Part shown: piece after piece, positions 11,101 to 22,079 of the stretch
Layout: the number at the start of each line of letters is the position of its first letter
How positions within the stretch are numbered: the stretch's first letter is position 1
NCBI RefSeq assembly: GCF_011075055.1
Contig: NC_058139.1
Span: 15,025,584 to 15,089,583 of the forward strand
Length of the DNA: 64,000 nt
DNA from: Mangifera indica
Lineage: Eukaryota; Streptophyta; Magnoliopsida; Sapindales; Anacardiaceae
Direction of reading: 5' to 3'
Position numbers and translations under genes: made by a program
The notes under the pieces: generated by a model
Told to the model about the DNA's origin: nothing
Database searches by the model: none
What the model saw: the letters and a program-made list of their open reading frames with translations, nothing else

Positions 11101-13863
11101 TTCCCAATTTTTTATTGGCATTGAAACACTTACATCGCATATACAAGTTAATTGCATGACTAAGATAGCCACTGCCGGGAATCCCAGTAAGAAGAGAAGT
11201 AATAGGTACAAACTTGAAGAGAATCCCTTCTGGTTTAGAGGGAACTGTTTGGAGCCAACTGGAGTGGCTGTGCAAGAATACATCCCCTCCTCTTTTAGAA
11301 CAAATTATAGTGAGTCCCTGGTCCAAATAAAAAATAGAGGAGAATGGTAAAGATTCACATTCTGTAGCATAATTAATAGCAAATACTCGCACTCTCAATC
11401 AGTTCTTGACTTACATCTTTTCTTGATGTCTCTGTAATACTGGTCAACTGCATGGAGTTTGACTGTAGAATACGATTAAAGACCTCAGGAACCTAAAGAA
11501 ATACTGACTTCATTAAGCATACACATGGGATATAAATAAAATTACTCTAAAAATGCAGCACAAATACCTTTTGCTTGCCTTCTCTTGAGCTCCTTAGTAG
11601 TAGAGAGGGGCTTTTCCCATCTGAAAATAAATAATCGCCAAGATCCTCTAAGTGTCCTCTGAGATCCGCAGGCAGAACAGGTGAAGAATGTTTCTGTCTA
11701 ACACAAATTAAATCCAGGCCTCCAACAGCCATTCCTACTAAAATGTGTGTCCCATATGTCTGGATAAACCTAACTAATAATATTAATTAGCATCCATATA
11801 CACATAAAGCCATTATAATATAAGATCAAAGACAGTAAATATTTAACAAAAGTACTAAAAATTCATAATATTATTTCTATTTTTTTTTCTTTTTTGCCAA
11901 CTCCATAAGAGGACTGGATAATTCTTGAAACATTGTAATGTGTATAAAACTCTTCCTAAACTTCAGCTAAAGAAACTTTTACCATTTATTAGGAATGTAG
12001 ATGTAAGATAAACATATGAATGATGTATCTTTTGATATGTAGTTCAGAATGGGTAACGAAACAATGATAGGCAGCATCATATAATCTTCAACAGCCAACT
12101 ATTTAACAAAAATGTACAAAACAAATCATTACTTACTTGTTTGTCTATAATACATTTTCAAAAATCGACATACTGGAGTCCATATTGACATCCATGACAT
12201 TAAACACAGTTAGAATTGCTTTTCATTTTCTCTATTAGGACAAAAAAACCACAATCAACAAATGTGTTTACACTAAAGAAATGAATAAATGCATATGCTG
12301 AAATTTGAAAGACAATGGACATAATTTAAACAAACATAATCCAAAGATGAGCACTAGAAAATTAATGCAGGTCATGTTCTTCATGTATTGTAACATTATT
12401 CTTTCAATGCGTTGTAATGAATCAGGAAGGTTTATAAACACCAGAAATTGGCTGAAGTCTTCAAAACCTACCTAGCCAACAATGCTGGATCCCAGTGAGG
12501 CGGAACTGACTTCTTTACCTGGTCTTGCAGTACCAGTGGAGATGTTGTTAAGTGTAAATAGTACAATGAGATAAAGTAACCATCGAAAGCAAGATATTTG
12601 GTGTCCACAGCATCATGGAACCAGTCCCCACTTAGATCAAATATAGAATTAAGATAGCCTGATGGAACTTTTCCTTGAACTGCAGATTTCTGATTAAGTA
12701 ATTCAGACATCTGCGAGGAAAGAAAGACATGGAAGCATATTTGTAACAAAATTGACAACATGTAAGCCTTTATATATATATATATATATAAACCTTATAG
12801 AATGATGACGTATATATCCAAATCATATGTTCATACTCTATAGCCAGCTAACAATTTGCCTGCTATAATCCAAATATGCCCTCAGCTATACTAGCAAAAT
12901 TGTAGATAGATAGATAGAAACTAGCACCACATGTTTTGAAAAGAGAACCTCTGATGTTACTGTAAGTGCAATAGTATCTAAGAATTAACAGGATTTATAC
13001 CCGCTTAAAACCTTTTGAATGTTATAAACCATAGAGATAAGACTTAGCAATAAAGAAAGTCCGGCACCAATCAAGAATCCTCAAGCTATTTACTTATAGA
13101 AGAGCAAAAAGAATCTAGGTGAACACTTTTAATAATCATGCTATCAAAACAGCCAGCAAGGAGAACCTTTCTCAAGCAATAAAATTTAATTCCACAGAAG
13201 AACCATGCCTGAAGACCATTGAAACACGACCACATAAACTATCCCTTAGTGGACATATTGTCAAGAAACAAATACAATAAAAAAGGAACAATTACGGGAA
13301 CAGCAGCTCCTGCTTTTGAACTAACATCACCACGAAATGCCACTTAATTTAGCTATCTGCAGGAAACATATACATTAAACAACTATAACGAACAATGATT
13401 CTTGATTTCAACCAAATGATCTTTTACACACATCTCAACGATCTTATTATCCATTAATAATCACACAGCTAAAACAAACTTTGCATATATCAGAGTTGTA
13501 GCTCTCATCCAACTTCTAACCACTGAAAAATTACTCCCAAGGATCACACTCTGAGCAATTTGCATAAAACAAACATCATAAGACGCACCAAAGAAATTGA
13601 ATTAGAACTATACCAAAGAAAACATGTACCTGATTGAATTCAAGAACATCAGATTTAAATCGAATTCGATCCCCTTTATCGATACGAATATCTTCAGAAA
13701 CTCCTTTGATAGTAACACAAGGAGGAATAACAATATCTCTCTTGTTGACCTCATCTATGACCACCAATCTTCCTCCAACTCCATTACTTCCCTTTGCAAA
13801 TCTCACTCTAAAATCGCTAGTAAAGTCAAAACCTTTACCTAAAGCTCTAATAGCCTCCTCCAT
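8126..13863 (-). CDS. MACPF domain-containing protein, plant CAD1/NSL1 family (seven exons)
   Basis: Exons read on the minus strand: 13863-13630, 12710-12472, 11769-11568, 11492-11415, 11317-11134, 10679-10513 and 8827-8126. Every intron is GT-AG and the phases join to 1806 nt (601 residues plus stop), the usual size for plant MACPF proteins. The start is the first ATG after a TATA box. Exon 1 carries 'GKGFDFTSDFRVRF'. Exon 2 has 'MSELLNQKS' and 'KYLAFDGYFISLY'. Exon 3 holds the MACPF signature YGTHILVGMAVGG, near residue 164. Exon 7 is the conserved C-terminal half, including 'PGHWLVTAAKLV'. There is no signal peptide or membrane segment. In the known family (CAD1, NSL1 and relatives) members restrain salicylate-linked cell death and immunity; membrane pore formation is unproven. 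That role is transferred by family membership. The exact orthologue is uncertain. Confidence 0.93.
9147..9470. mobile_element. hAT-like MITE (324 bp) in MACPF intron 6
   Basis: The imperfect terminal inverted repeats are TAGGGCTGGATTCGAGCC on the left and, read as reverse complement, TAAAACTGGACTCGAGCC on the right (14 of 18 match). Dense GAGCC/GGCTC repeats follow inside both ends, so the element can fold back on itself. The flanks GCTAAAAC (9139-9146) and GCCTAAAAC (9471-9479) are an 8 bp TSD with one added C. It has no coding capacity; open frames here are repeat artefacts. It lies about 0.65 kb upstream, in transcript terms, of the last exon. A related left end occurs at 40454. Confidence 0.75.
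12771..12790. repeat. (TA)10 microsatellite in MACPF intron 1
   Basis: A pure TA run about 60 bp upstream of the exon 2 acceptor site in transcript sense. Confidence 0.9.
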
Positions 13864-13909
13864 GATAACACAAAGAAGAATTAATTAATCAATCAAAGAT
13901 GGAGAGACG

Positions 13910-13921
13910 TATTTTTATATA
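13910..13921 (-). promoter_or_regulatory. Probable TATA box of the MACPF gene
   Basis: On the minus strand the sequence reads TATATAAAAATA, about 47 bp upstream of the MACPF ATG at 13863. Transcription would start near 13880-13890, giving a short 5' UTR. This is inferred from motif and spacing only. Confidence 0.55.
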
Positions 13922-14217
13922 CGAGTATAAATTTCTTGGTTTCAAACTTAAGAACTAAGCACGTCTACTTGGTTTGAACTAAGAAATTTAACGATTATGT
14001 TAAAAATGTTGGTGGAAGAAGTTGAAGTTGATAAGAAAAGAAAAGGTTAAGAGTTTTTGGACTGAAACAGTGACATGAATCGTGCAGCTTCCCGGAAGTA
14101 GACGAAGAAGGAGCAGACTGCTTTGAAGCTATTAGATTATTACATTTCCCCCCTTCAACTATCATAATTAATATGGTACCCCTAACCATTTCTAAATGTA
14201 GATATACCTGTACATAA

Positions 14218-14790
14218 CAGGGATAGCAAAAAGAAGGAAATTTCAATCCCTATCTCTGTTCCTATTCTCACAGAGGATATTAATCCCCATCCTCAACTTG
14301 TTCTCGTTACAAAAGTTCTCTCCCTCTCCCCATGGAGAAAAATCCTTTTTCCCTATCCATTTGAAAAAATCATTTTCTTATATTTTCTAAATACAACATA
14401 AATATATTAAATAATAAAATTAAAATCAAATCACTATTTTAAATATCATAAATATCATATATTAATCAATTTAATATGTATAACAAAAACTTAAATAAAT
14501 TTAAAAAATATAAATAATATAAAACTATAAAGATATGTTAATATTCTAAGTAAATATATTAATACAAAATGGTAGGGTGGAGTGGGGGTGGGGATGGGGG
14601 GCAACAGCATGGGGCAAGGAGAGGATATATGTATCTCAGTCCTCTGCCATCCTCAATTATAGAGATTTTCTTTATCTCCATTCTCGCCCTTTTTCCCATT
14701 TTTATCTTAAAAATTTTCTCCCCGTTATGGTCCAAAACCCTAATTTTAGGCCAAAATTACCATCTATAACACATAATCATCCTTAATATC
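14218..14790. repeat. Possible hAT-like remnant with purine/pyrimidine-rich blocks
   Basis: The left edge begins 'cagggatagcaaaaagaagg' and is followed by 'ccctatctctgttcc' and 'tccccatcct'. The right part contains 'gggtggggatgggggg' and 'ctgccatcctcaatt', complementary in character. This resembles ends of hAT elements that begin CAGGGATGGCAA, but no matching TSD was found. Open frames inside (for example 14569-14769) are low-complexity artefacts. Confidence 0.35.
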
Positions 14791-15365
14791 TTGAAAGTTT
14801 TATTTTAAGAGTCGTGTTATATGCATAATTTTCGTACACAAATAACACTGTGTTATTATATGATTAGATATTTAAAATTAAAGAGTAAATAATACCCGAT
14901 CACATAGAGATGCATTATTTTTTGTACACAAAGTTATATATAAAAATAATGCATATAATATTATTGTTATTTTAAAGAGTTAACCTTTTTTTCTTTCTAA
15001 GTAAGATTTAACCTAATTGATCTTAATAGATTATAAGGCAAACAAAATTAATTTGAATGTGCAAACCTACTAAGTCAAATATTATCTCGTAGCAATTAAA
15101 TATAGAGTATTATTCTTGTATAATTTTTTTTAATTAAAGACACAATTTTCTGAAATTATGATTATTAACTTGTATTTTACACACGATGAAAAAAAAAATA
15201 GATGGGGAATTATTGACAGTAACTGATTACCTTAAGGGAATTTAGAACAGTAAAAAGTGTGGGGCACACGTGTTTTTGACTGGTCATTTCTGTAGCGCCA
15301 AAAAGTCAACCTTCGCCTGCCTCGTTTAAAGAATTAAGGCCACATCCCCGCTGATTAGTATCTCA
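14791..15365. other. Intergenic, AT-rich; nothing recognised
   Basis: No coding or RNA signal was seen. One ACACGTGT (G-box core CACGTG) occurs near 15266-15273, but no gene starts close by, so a promoter role is not supported. Confidence 0.4.
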
Positions 15366-15376
15366 TTTTATATGGG

Positions 15377-16087
15377 CCAAAGGACTATTTCCCACCCAAG
15401 GTAGCTGCAAACTCAGTTTCCATCCTTTATCTTTGATAATATCAAATACCTATCTATGAGCAGTTAGAATTAACAGAACCCTAATCCTTAAAAAATTTAT
15501 CTTTTTTTGCCTCTCTAAACTTTAAAAACTAAAATTTTTCTCAAAACCCAAGTTTTTAAAAACTATATTTCCCCCCAAGGGTTTCCAAACTTCAGATCTA
15601 ATTTTTTTTATGATGATCGACCATCTCCAAGCACCTACTCCCCCTCTCCAATGACCCCTCCTTTCGGTCGTACACTTTTGATGTTGTATGATGTCGTCAT
15701 CGAGATGAAGACGTTTCGTCTTCGTCGACGACGATTCCTAAGAGGGGAAGATGTCGCATGGTCGGAAAGAGGAGATGCCGGGGAGGAAGAAATGTCGCCT
15801 GGAGATCGTCAATCATTACCGAAAAATTCAATCCGAAAGTTTAGAAATCTTAGAAGGGAAAATATTGTTTTTGAAAACTTGGGTTGAGGGAAATTGTTAG
15901 TTGTTAGGATTTGGGGGTAAAAAAGAAATTACATTTAAGTTTATTTTTACTATTACATATAAAATAACGATTTTGCCCTTGAATCTTTTTTTTTAACAAC
16001 CTATGAATAGGTAAATGGGGTTTTCAAAATTAAAAGATGGGAATTTACAGAAAAAATATATCTTGGGTGGGAAATAGTCCTTTCGCC
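15377..16087. mobile_element. MULE-type MITE (711 bp) with TIRs and TSD
   Basis: The left end reads CCAAAGGACTATTTCCCACC and the right end, as reverse complement, reads GGCGAAAGGACTATTTCCCA. The TIRs match over about 20 bp after the first few bases. The same 11 bp, TTTTATATGGG, lies on both sides (15366-15376 and 16088-16098), fitting the 9-11 bp TSD of Mutator-like elements. The interior is AT-rich with a GC-richer middle (about 15640-15830); its open frame at 15651-15887 shows no transposase motif. Confidence 0.75.
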
Positions 16088-16095
16088 TTTTATAT

Positions 16096-17150
16096 GGGTC
16101 GGAAGACTCTATCCCACGTAAGGTATTGTATAATTTTAAACTCAAATATATTAATTTTTAAAAATTTAAAATTTTATCTATAAATTAATTTTTATTAAAA
16201 ATTTTAGTTATAATTAAAAATAAAATTATTATTTTAGTAATACTATTAAAACAAACTAAAATTTTATTTTATTTCATTTCTTGCCTTAGTTTTAGAAACT
16301 ACCCTTAATCTCATATATTTTAATTTTAAAAAACGACCTTCTCCTCGCCTCCTCTCCCCATCTCTAGGGTTTCATACTTTCTCAAGTTTTTTTTTTTTTT
16401 TTTTTTTTTGCAGCCATTTTTCAAAACCTTTTGAAACTTTTATTTTAACCACAAAATCCTATCCCTCTGTTGGCCCTTTTCCAGTGACCTCCTTTCTCGT
16501 CTCTGGCCACCTTTCTACTAAAAATCAAGTTGTCGTTAGCTCAACATCCTTTTGCTGTGAGATGGCAACGTGATTCTTCTCTGTTAGGCGTGATTTCTTT
16601 TCAACCACCTCTCTATGATTTCTTTGTCAAATGTGATTTTTCAACATTGTTGACAGACAGAGGAAGAAAGCAACGACTCGGTGTCTCTTGGAGTGGAGAT
16701 CTTTCTTTTGGACGTCAAAGTTATCCAAATAATTCATCTAGATGTCAACACGTCCAAATGATTCATCCAATCTAGATGGTTTAGACAATAAGTTTCCCGG
16801 TCGAAAGATGTGGGTTCTTGTTTGATAGGTGAAGAGATGACGACAATGATGGTTTAGCATGGCAAAAGGGAGGTCGTTGGTGACTAGAGAGTGAAGAAAA
16901 AAAACTTATGTTTAGGGGTGAAAATATAATTTTTCAAAACTGAAAACTTTTTCAGGGATGAATTTGTTAGTTTTTAAAACTTAAAGAAAAATGTAATAAA
17001 TTATATATATTTTTAATAATATTATTAAAATAATGATTTTACCCATAATTTAACTGAAAATTTTAACAGAAATTAACTATAGATCGGATTTTGAGTTTTA
17101 AAAGTTAGCGAATATGAATTTAGAATTACGAGTGAGAATAAGTCTTTTGA
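16096..17150. mobile_element. Second, diverged MULE-type MITE next to the first
   Basis: Terminal sequences are inverted: GGGTCGGAAGACTCTATCC on the left and, as reverse complement, GGTCAAAAGACTTATTCTC on the right. The flanks TTTTATATG and TTTTATAAT match at 7 of 9 positions. The internal layout echoes its neighbour, with a pyrimidine-rich left half, a GC-richer middle and an AT-rich right half. A 23 bp poly(T) lies at 16387-16409. No transposase was seen. Confidence 0.55.
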
Positions 17151-17159
17151 CCTTTTATA

Positions 17160-17790
17160 ATTTAATTATGTTAGGTATGATATATCTTTTAATTTGACCT
17201 TAAAAAAATATATTTATATTCAAATTAATTCACTTAAGTAATTTAATGTAATAATATATAATCAAATAATAAAAAAATAATAATTATATTATCCAATTAT
17301 CTACAAGGTATTCCAACTATATAATTTTGTAAGATTTATTAATAAAATTATGGTAGGTACTTAATTAAGTATTTAAATAATATGTTAGCATATTATTGTA
17401 TAATTTTTAATTAAGAATAAAGTAATAATAAATTACATAATGATATATTATTTGACTACTCAGAATTTGATATTATATGCAACACTTATTTGTATATATA
17501 GTTTATTTTATTTTTTTTATTAAACAGACTCAACTTTCAAATTTTTCTATTCGAAAAATTAATATTTTACTTTTTTAATTAAAAATATTAAATTAATCAT
17601 TTAACTTAAATAAAACAAATTTAAGATTCCTAATTATGTATTTGATACCTTTCACTAAAAATATTAAAAGTTTGATTTTTTTTAATAAAATAATCTAAAA
17701 GTTTGATTTTTACATATTACCCCATACAGATAGTGTTTCCAAATCTTAAGAGCAAACACTATTATGATCAATTCTAGATCATATATGGAG
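17160..17790. other. Intergenic, very AT-rich; nothing recognised
   Basis: Mostly A/T with no coding signal. It separates the MITE pair from the gypsy pol remnant. Confidence 0.4.
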
Positions 17791-19215
17791 TATTTGGTCT
17801 AGAAATCTTTTAACTATTTTGAGGCATATGTTATTACCTTGTCTCACTGCATTAATACTGCCCTCAAACCACTATGAGAAATATCCATGCACCAATCATA
17901 CTCAACCTTATCCTTAGGTGAGACCAACACCAGAGCAATAGTTAACCTCTTCTTTAACTCTTGGAAGCTCTCATCACATAAATTTGACCATTGGAATTAA
18001 GTTTCCTTCTTCATAAGAGTTGTGAGAAGTCTTGTTGCCCTACCAAACCCCTTCACAAATCTCTTATAGTATCTCACTAATCCCATAAAGCTCTGAACCT
18101 CCTTGACAATCTTAGACCTCTGCCAATCTAACACTGCCTTAATCATGCTCAGATTTACTGATATACCTTCATCCAACACTACATGCCCTAAAAATACAAC
18201 TTGATCAAGCCAAAATTCACACTTTGAAAAATTTGCATATAATTGCTTCTCCCTCAACCTTTGCAAGGTAAATCTTAGGTGCTCATCATGCTTTTCAAAA
18301 GCCTTAGAGTATACCTGTATATCATCAACAAACACCACAATGAATTTGTCCATACAGTCTTGGAGCATCATGTTTATTAGATTTATAAATACTATAAGGG
18401 CATTCTTTAGTTTGAATGACAAAACCATTAACTCAAAATGTCAATACCTCATAAGGAAGGTTATCTTAGGTATATCCTACTCAACTATCCTTAATGGTAA
18501 CATGTCCTTATATCAATCTTTGAAAACACCGTAACCCTTCTCAACTAATCAAACAAGTCAACTACTCTAGGTAAGGATACTTGTTCTAACTATCACCTTG
18601 CTTAGCTTTTTATAATTTATACACATTCTGAGGGATCGATCTTTCTTTGACAAACAAAATAGGAGCTCCATAGGGAGAATGACTTGGTTCGATAAACTCA
18701 TTCTTAAGAAACTTTTGGGGTTGTTTCTTTAGATCTTATAATTCGGTTGGGACCATTTTTTATGGTACCTTTGATATTGGTGATGTGTTTGGTACCAATT
18801 TTATATTGAACTCAATCTCTTATTTAAGTGCTAGTCTTGATAACTCCTTCGAGAAAACATATGAAAACTTTTGAATAATTGGCATTTTATCAATACTTGA
18901 GATGTCTCTACCTTACTCACCATGTGAGCTAGAAAAACTTGTGCTCTCATTACTTAGCATCTTTCTCGCCTTAATGGTGTTGATCATTATACTTATTATG
19001 CACCCTCAGCAAAGTCAAACTCGTTTCCATCTTCAAGATTGAATCTAACCTTCTTACGTTAGCAACCAATCTCAACTCCATCTTCTTAATAAATCTATCC
19101 CTAGAATCATATCGAAGTTTGACATGTCAAAGACTATGAAATCAACCAATAATTGCTTGCCTTTGATCTCAATTGTCTGTCTTAGGAGCATCTCATTACT
19201 AATCACTAACCCATC
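17790..19215 (-). pseudogene. Ty3/gypsy pol remnant (protease, RT, RNase H)
   Basis: Reading down the minus strand: a protease/linker region ('DFIVFDMSNFDMILGID', about 19130-19060), the start of RT ('PSHSPYGAPILFVK', about 18690-18630), then an open stretch 18428-17997. That stretch has the catalytic FVDD box in 'FIVVFVDDIQVYS', followed by 'FLGHVV' and 'SFMGLVRYYKRFVKGF'. RNase H begins with 'SFQELKKRLTIA' and 'VLMQ' near 17950-17860 and then breaks off. Frameshifts and stops separate the parts. Integrase and LTRs are absent on the minus strand, and an LTR-like sequence interrupts the upstream end at 19220. Confidence 0.85.
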
Positions 19216-19219
19216 ATCT

Positions 19220-20330
19220 ATGTAACACCCATATGTATGTCTAAGGTCATTTTCATCATTTGCCTTTTAATTGTGTTTGATTATGCTTATTTAATTGTGT
19301 GTATGTGATTTTGATGGTACATGGTCATGTGGAAAGTCCACCACCTGTATGTGTGTTACAAGGTCAAAATGGTCTTTTCACTAAGTGCTTGAAAAATGAC
19401 TAAGTTAAGGAGACACACACACCTATGTATGTTGTGGTGCATGCCTATGTGTGGTCAACTCTTTAAATTTTGGAAAAGGATTAGTTTTATGGTGATGTCG
19501 GAAACTAACATTATTGGTTAACAACATACATGCTCATGTATATGGATTACACGATTGTGTGTTGCAATTTCTAATTAAAAATAAAAAGATTTAGTGTGTT
19601 CGGTTTAATTATTTTCATCATATTCAGGGAAAATCAAAGGGTTTGAGAGAGAGCTAGGATACTTTGGAGCTAAGGACTTGTTAGAGGATTCATCAAAGCC
19701 ATTTGAAGATTTAGTGAATGTCGAAAGATAGGTAAGTACAGTGTTCCCTCTTTATTAAGTAATTTTCATGGATTGTTTTGATTTGATGATTTATGTGGTT
19801 ATGCATTAATGATGTTATATTTGTTGAGTTTGTTAACTTTAAGTGAAAGAATATGTTTGTACATGAGTTTGTTAATGTGATGAATTTATAAATATGCATG
19901 TTAGAATACTATTGTTGTTTAATAGAGGATTGAGTTCTTTATGATGCATGATTTTTCTTAGAATGCAAATATTAGCAATATTTTGTTAGTATATTTGTAT
20001 GCTGCTTTTGATGTGAATTGGTTATAGTTGGTGTAAAACCCACATGTATGTTTCAAAGACACAATGGTCATTTCATATGTTCATGTGTTGCTAACTAAGT
20101 TTAAAGTTAAAGTATGAGTTTTGGCTAACACTGTCGTGTATGAGAAGGCCACGCCTACATGTCATTTCCATGTTAGAGGGATAAGGTGATTTCCACGTGA
20201 AATTTAAATTAATTGATAAATAACCGTATATGCTAGATACATGCCTATGTATGATATTACGTGTCTTCATATTTTATAAGACATGTTTGCTACATTTTTG
20301 GGATATTATTTGAAGAATGAGATGAAGAAA
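19220..20330 (+). repeat. LTR fragments of the 'TGTAACACCC' family
   Basis: The sequence starting TGTAACACCCATATG resembles the start of the LTR at 46193 (TGTAACATCCATAGC, then 'taagtctaaggg'). A second start, TGTAAAACCC, occurs near 20031. Both pieces contain the family's repeated 'cacacc(t)atgta(t)gt' words and an 'aggtaagta' site. The stretch 20060-20330 aligns with 38960-39140. No coding sequence. Confidence 0.45.
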
Positions 20331-20429
20331 AAAAATGCAAAAAACAACATGCATGTACAAAACAATAAGAATCAAAGCATGGTAAATGAAAATGAGAAAC
20401 GTTTAAGACTTTATATTTACTCCTTTGCT

Positions 20430-22079
20430 TTCTATATTAGTATAGGATGACGGAAATAGTTTTCCAAGTGCAAGACCTCTAAAAAAAGTCCACCACCAAG
20501 CTTAAAAACTACCAAGGCCAAGAATATAAAGAGAAATGAGAGGATTTGTGTTTTATTGAGAGAGTTATTTTAGTTCAAATGAACTAACCATGCTTAAAAT
20601 GTGCTAACTTCAATTTCTTATAATGATGGCTAGTTTATAATTTTAAAATTCTCTTTTTGCCCACGAAATTAATAATTTAAAGTATGACCAAGCTAGTATA
20701 TCAACCATATACTTTAGCCATCCAAATTCTATCTTACTAACACCTTAACTTTTAAAGTGTTATCTTTTCACCCATATAACATTTTATATGATTTTTATTT
20801 TTCTTTAGAATGTGCTAGCCAACCCTAGATAATTATTCCTTATTCTTAAAAGCTTGGTTTATTGGCGGGTTCACTATAGCGTAGTCATGAATCTCCTTTT
20901 AGATTATTCGAAGTGCATCCGAAAACTTAATAACTAACATTTAACAGTATGTCATAACCTTTAAACCATGATGAATAAATGCTCCATAGAACCTAATATT
21001 CTTAATCGTACTTTTCATATAGGTGATATCCTTCTGTTTTCCAATTCAAATCAATTTCAAACTTATGAATCATCAAAGCCCTAATTTTGATTCTATAAGA
21101 ATTGTCGATTGATATATTTGGAAAATGTCATTATGAACATCCTTCATATGACTTACTTTAAACATTTAACAGTATATCATAACCTTTAAACCATGATGAA
21201 TAAATGCTCCATAGAACCTAATATTCTTAATCGTACTTTTCATATAGGTGATATCCTTCTGTTTTCCAATTCAAATCAATTTCAAACTTATGAATCATCA
21301 AAGCCCTAATTTTGATTCTATAAGAATTGTCGATTGATATATTTGGAAAATGTCATTATGAACATCCTTCATATGACTTACTTTATACTATAGCTAGAGA
21401 TTTTCATTTCCAATATTTATAGATGTTCACTTCAAAACTCAAGTCTGACTCAAATATGTAGATATTTAGATCTAATACTTTTCAATTCAATAAATCCCAT
21501 TTCGATTATCATTTGTTTTCGCATATGCATAACACGACCAATATGGCTTTTCATATGAAATATGGTTAGCCTCGTATTTATATAACATATGAATCACGCG
21601 TATTCACATCAGATCCGACCTTGACTTCTCAGGTCAAAAGATTATTTTGTACACTAGTAAAAATCATAAGATAAGTCATTGACTACAATTTAATGACCAT
21701 GTGACTTATCGTTATTAGTCACGTTTGAAAAATGATTCTCTAATTGTTAATCCATACTAATGCCCTAATAATGTTACCATTATTGTCACTTGCACTAATG
21801 TCATCTCATGACAGTCAATAGAGGCATTCAATATATCTACTATGTGATATTATTATCTAACTTATATCATGTCCATAGGGAATAATTCGATTATTCAATT
21901 TATATGTTAAGTGAGTCATTCGGATAGTTCACATACATACTTTATAGAAATAAAGGAAACAATTTATGCATACGAACAAAAGAACTATTTCTTTTATTAA
22001 TAAATTAATACAAGTGCATATACAAGATAAAATGCCCTAAAATTGATAACACAAATGGTTCTTAGGGCATACACTAACA
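20430..22079 (-). repeat. Ty1/copia 3' LTR (minus strand)
   Basis: On the minus strand the LTR begins TGTTAGTGTATGCCCTAAG, directly after a purine-rich tract (GCAAGAGGGAGTTT) that follows copia RNase H-type sequence. The far end, near 20430, is a guess. It contains a 225 bp tandem duplication (20936-21385). Confidence 0.6.
20936..21385. repeat. 225 bp tandem duplication inside the copia LTR
   Basis: Copy 1 is 20936-21160 and copy 2 is 21161-21385. One base difference was seen (g at 20951, a at 21176). The near identity implies a recent event compared with the decayed element around it. Confidence 0.9.

Noticed and set aside
11093..11350. Plus-strand ORF opposite MACPF exon 5
   Set aside because: Shadow of the real minus-strand exon, which has splice sites and a family match.
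14569..14786. Two overlapping plus-strand ORFs rich in Gly/Trp
   Set aside because: Low-complexity G-rich tract of a putative hAT-like remnant; no domain.
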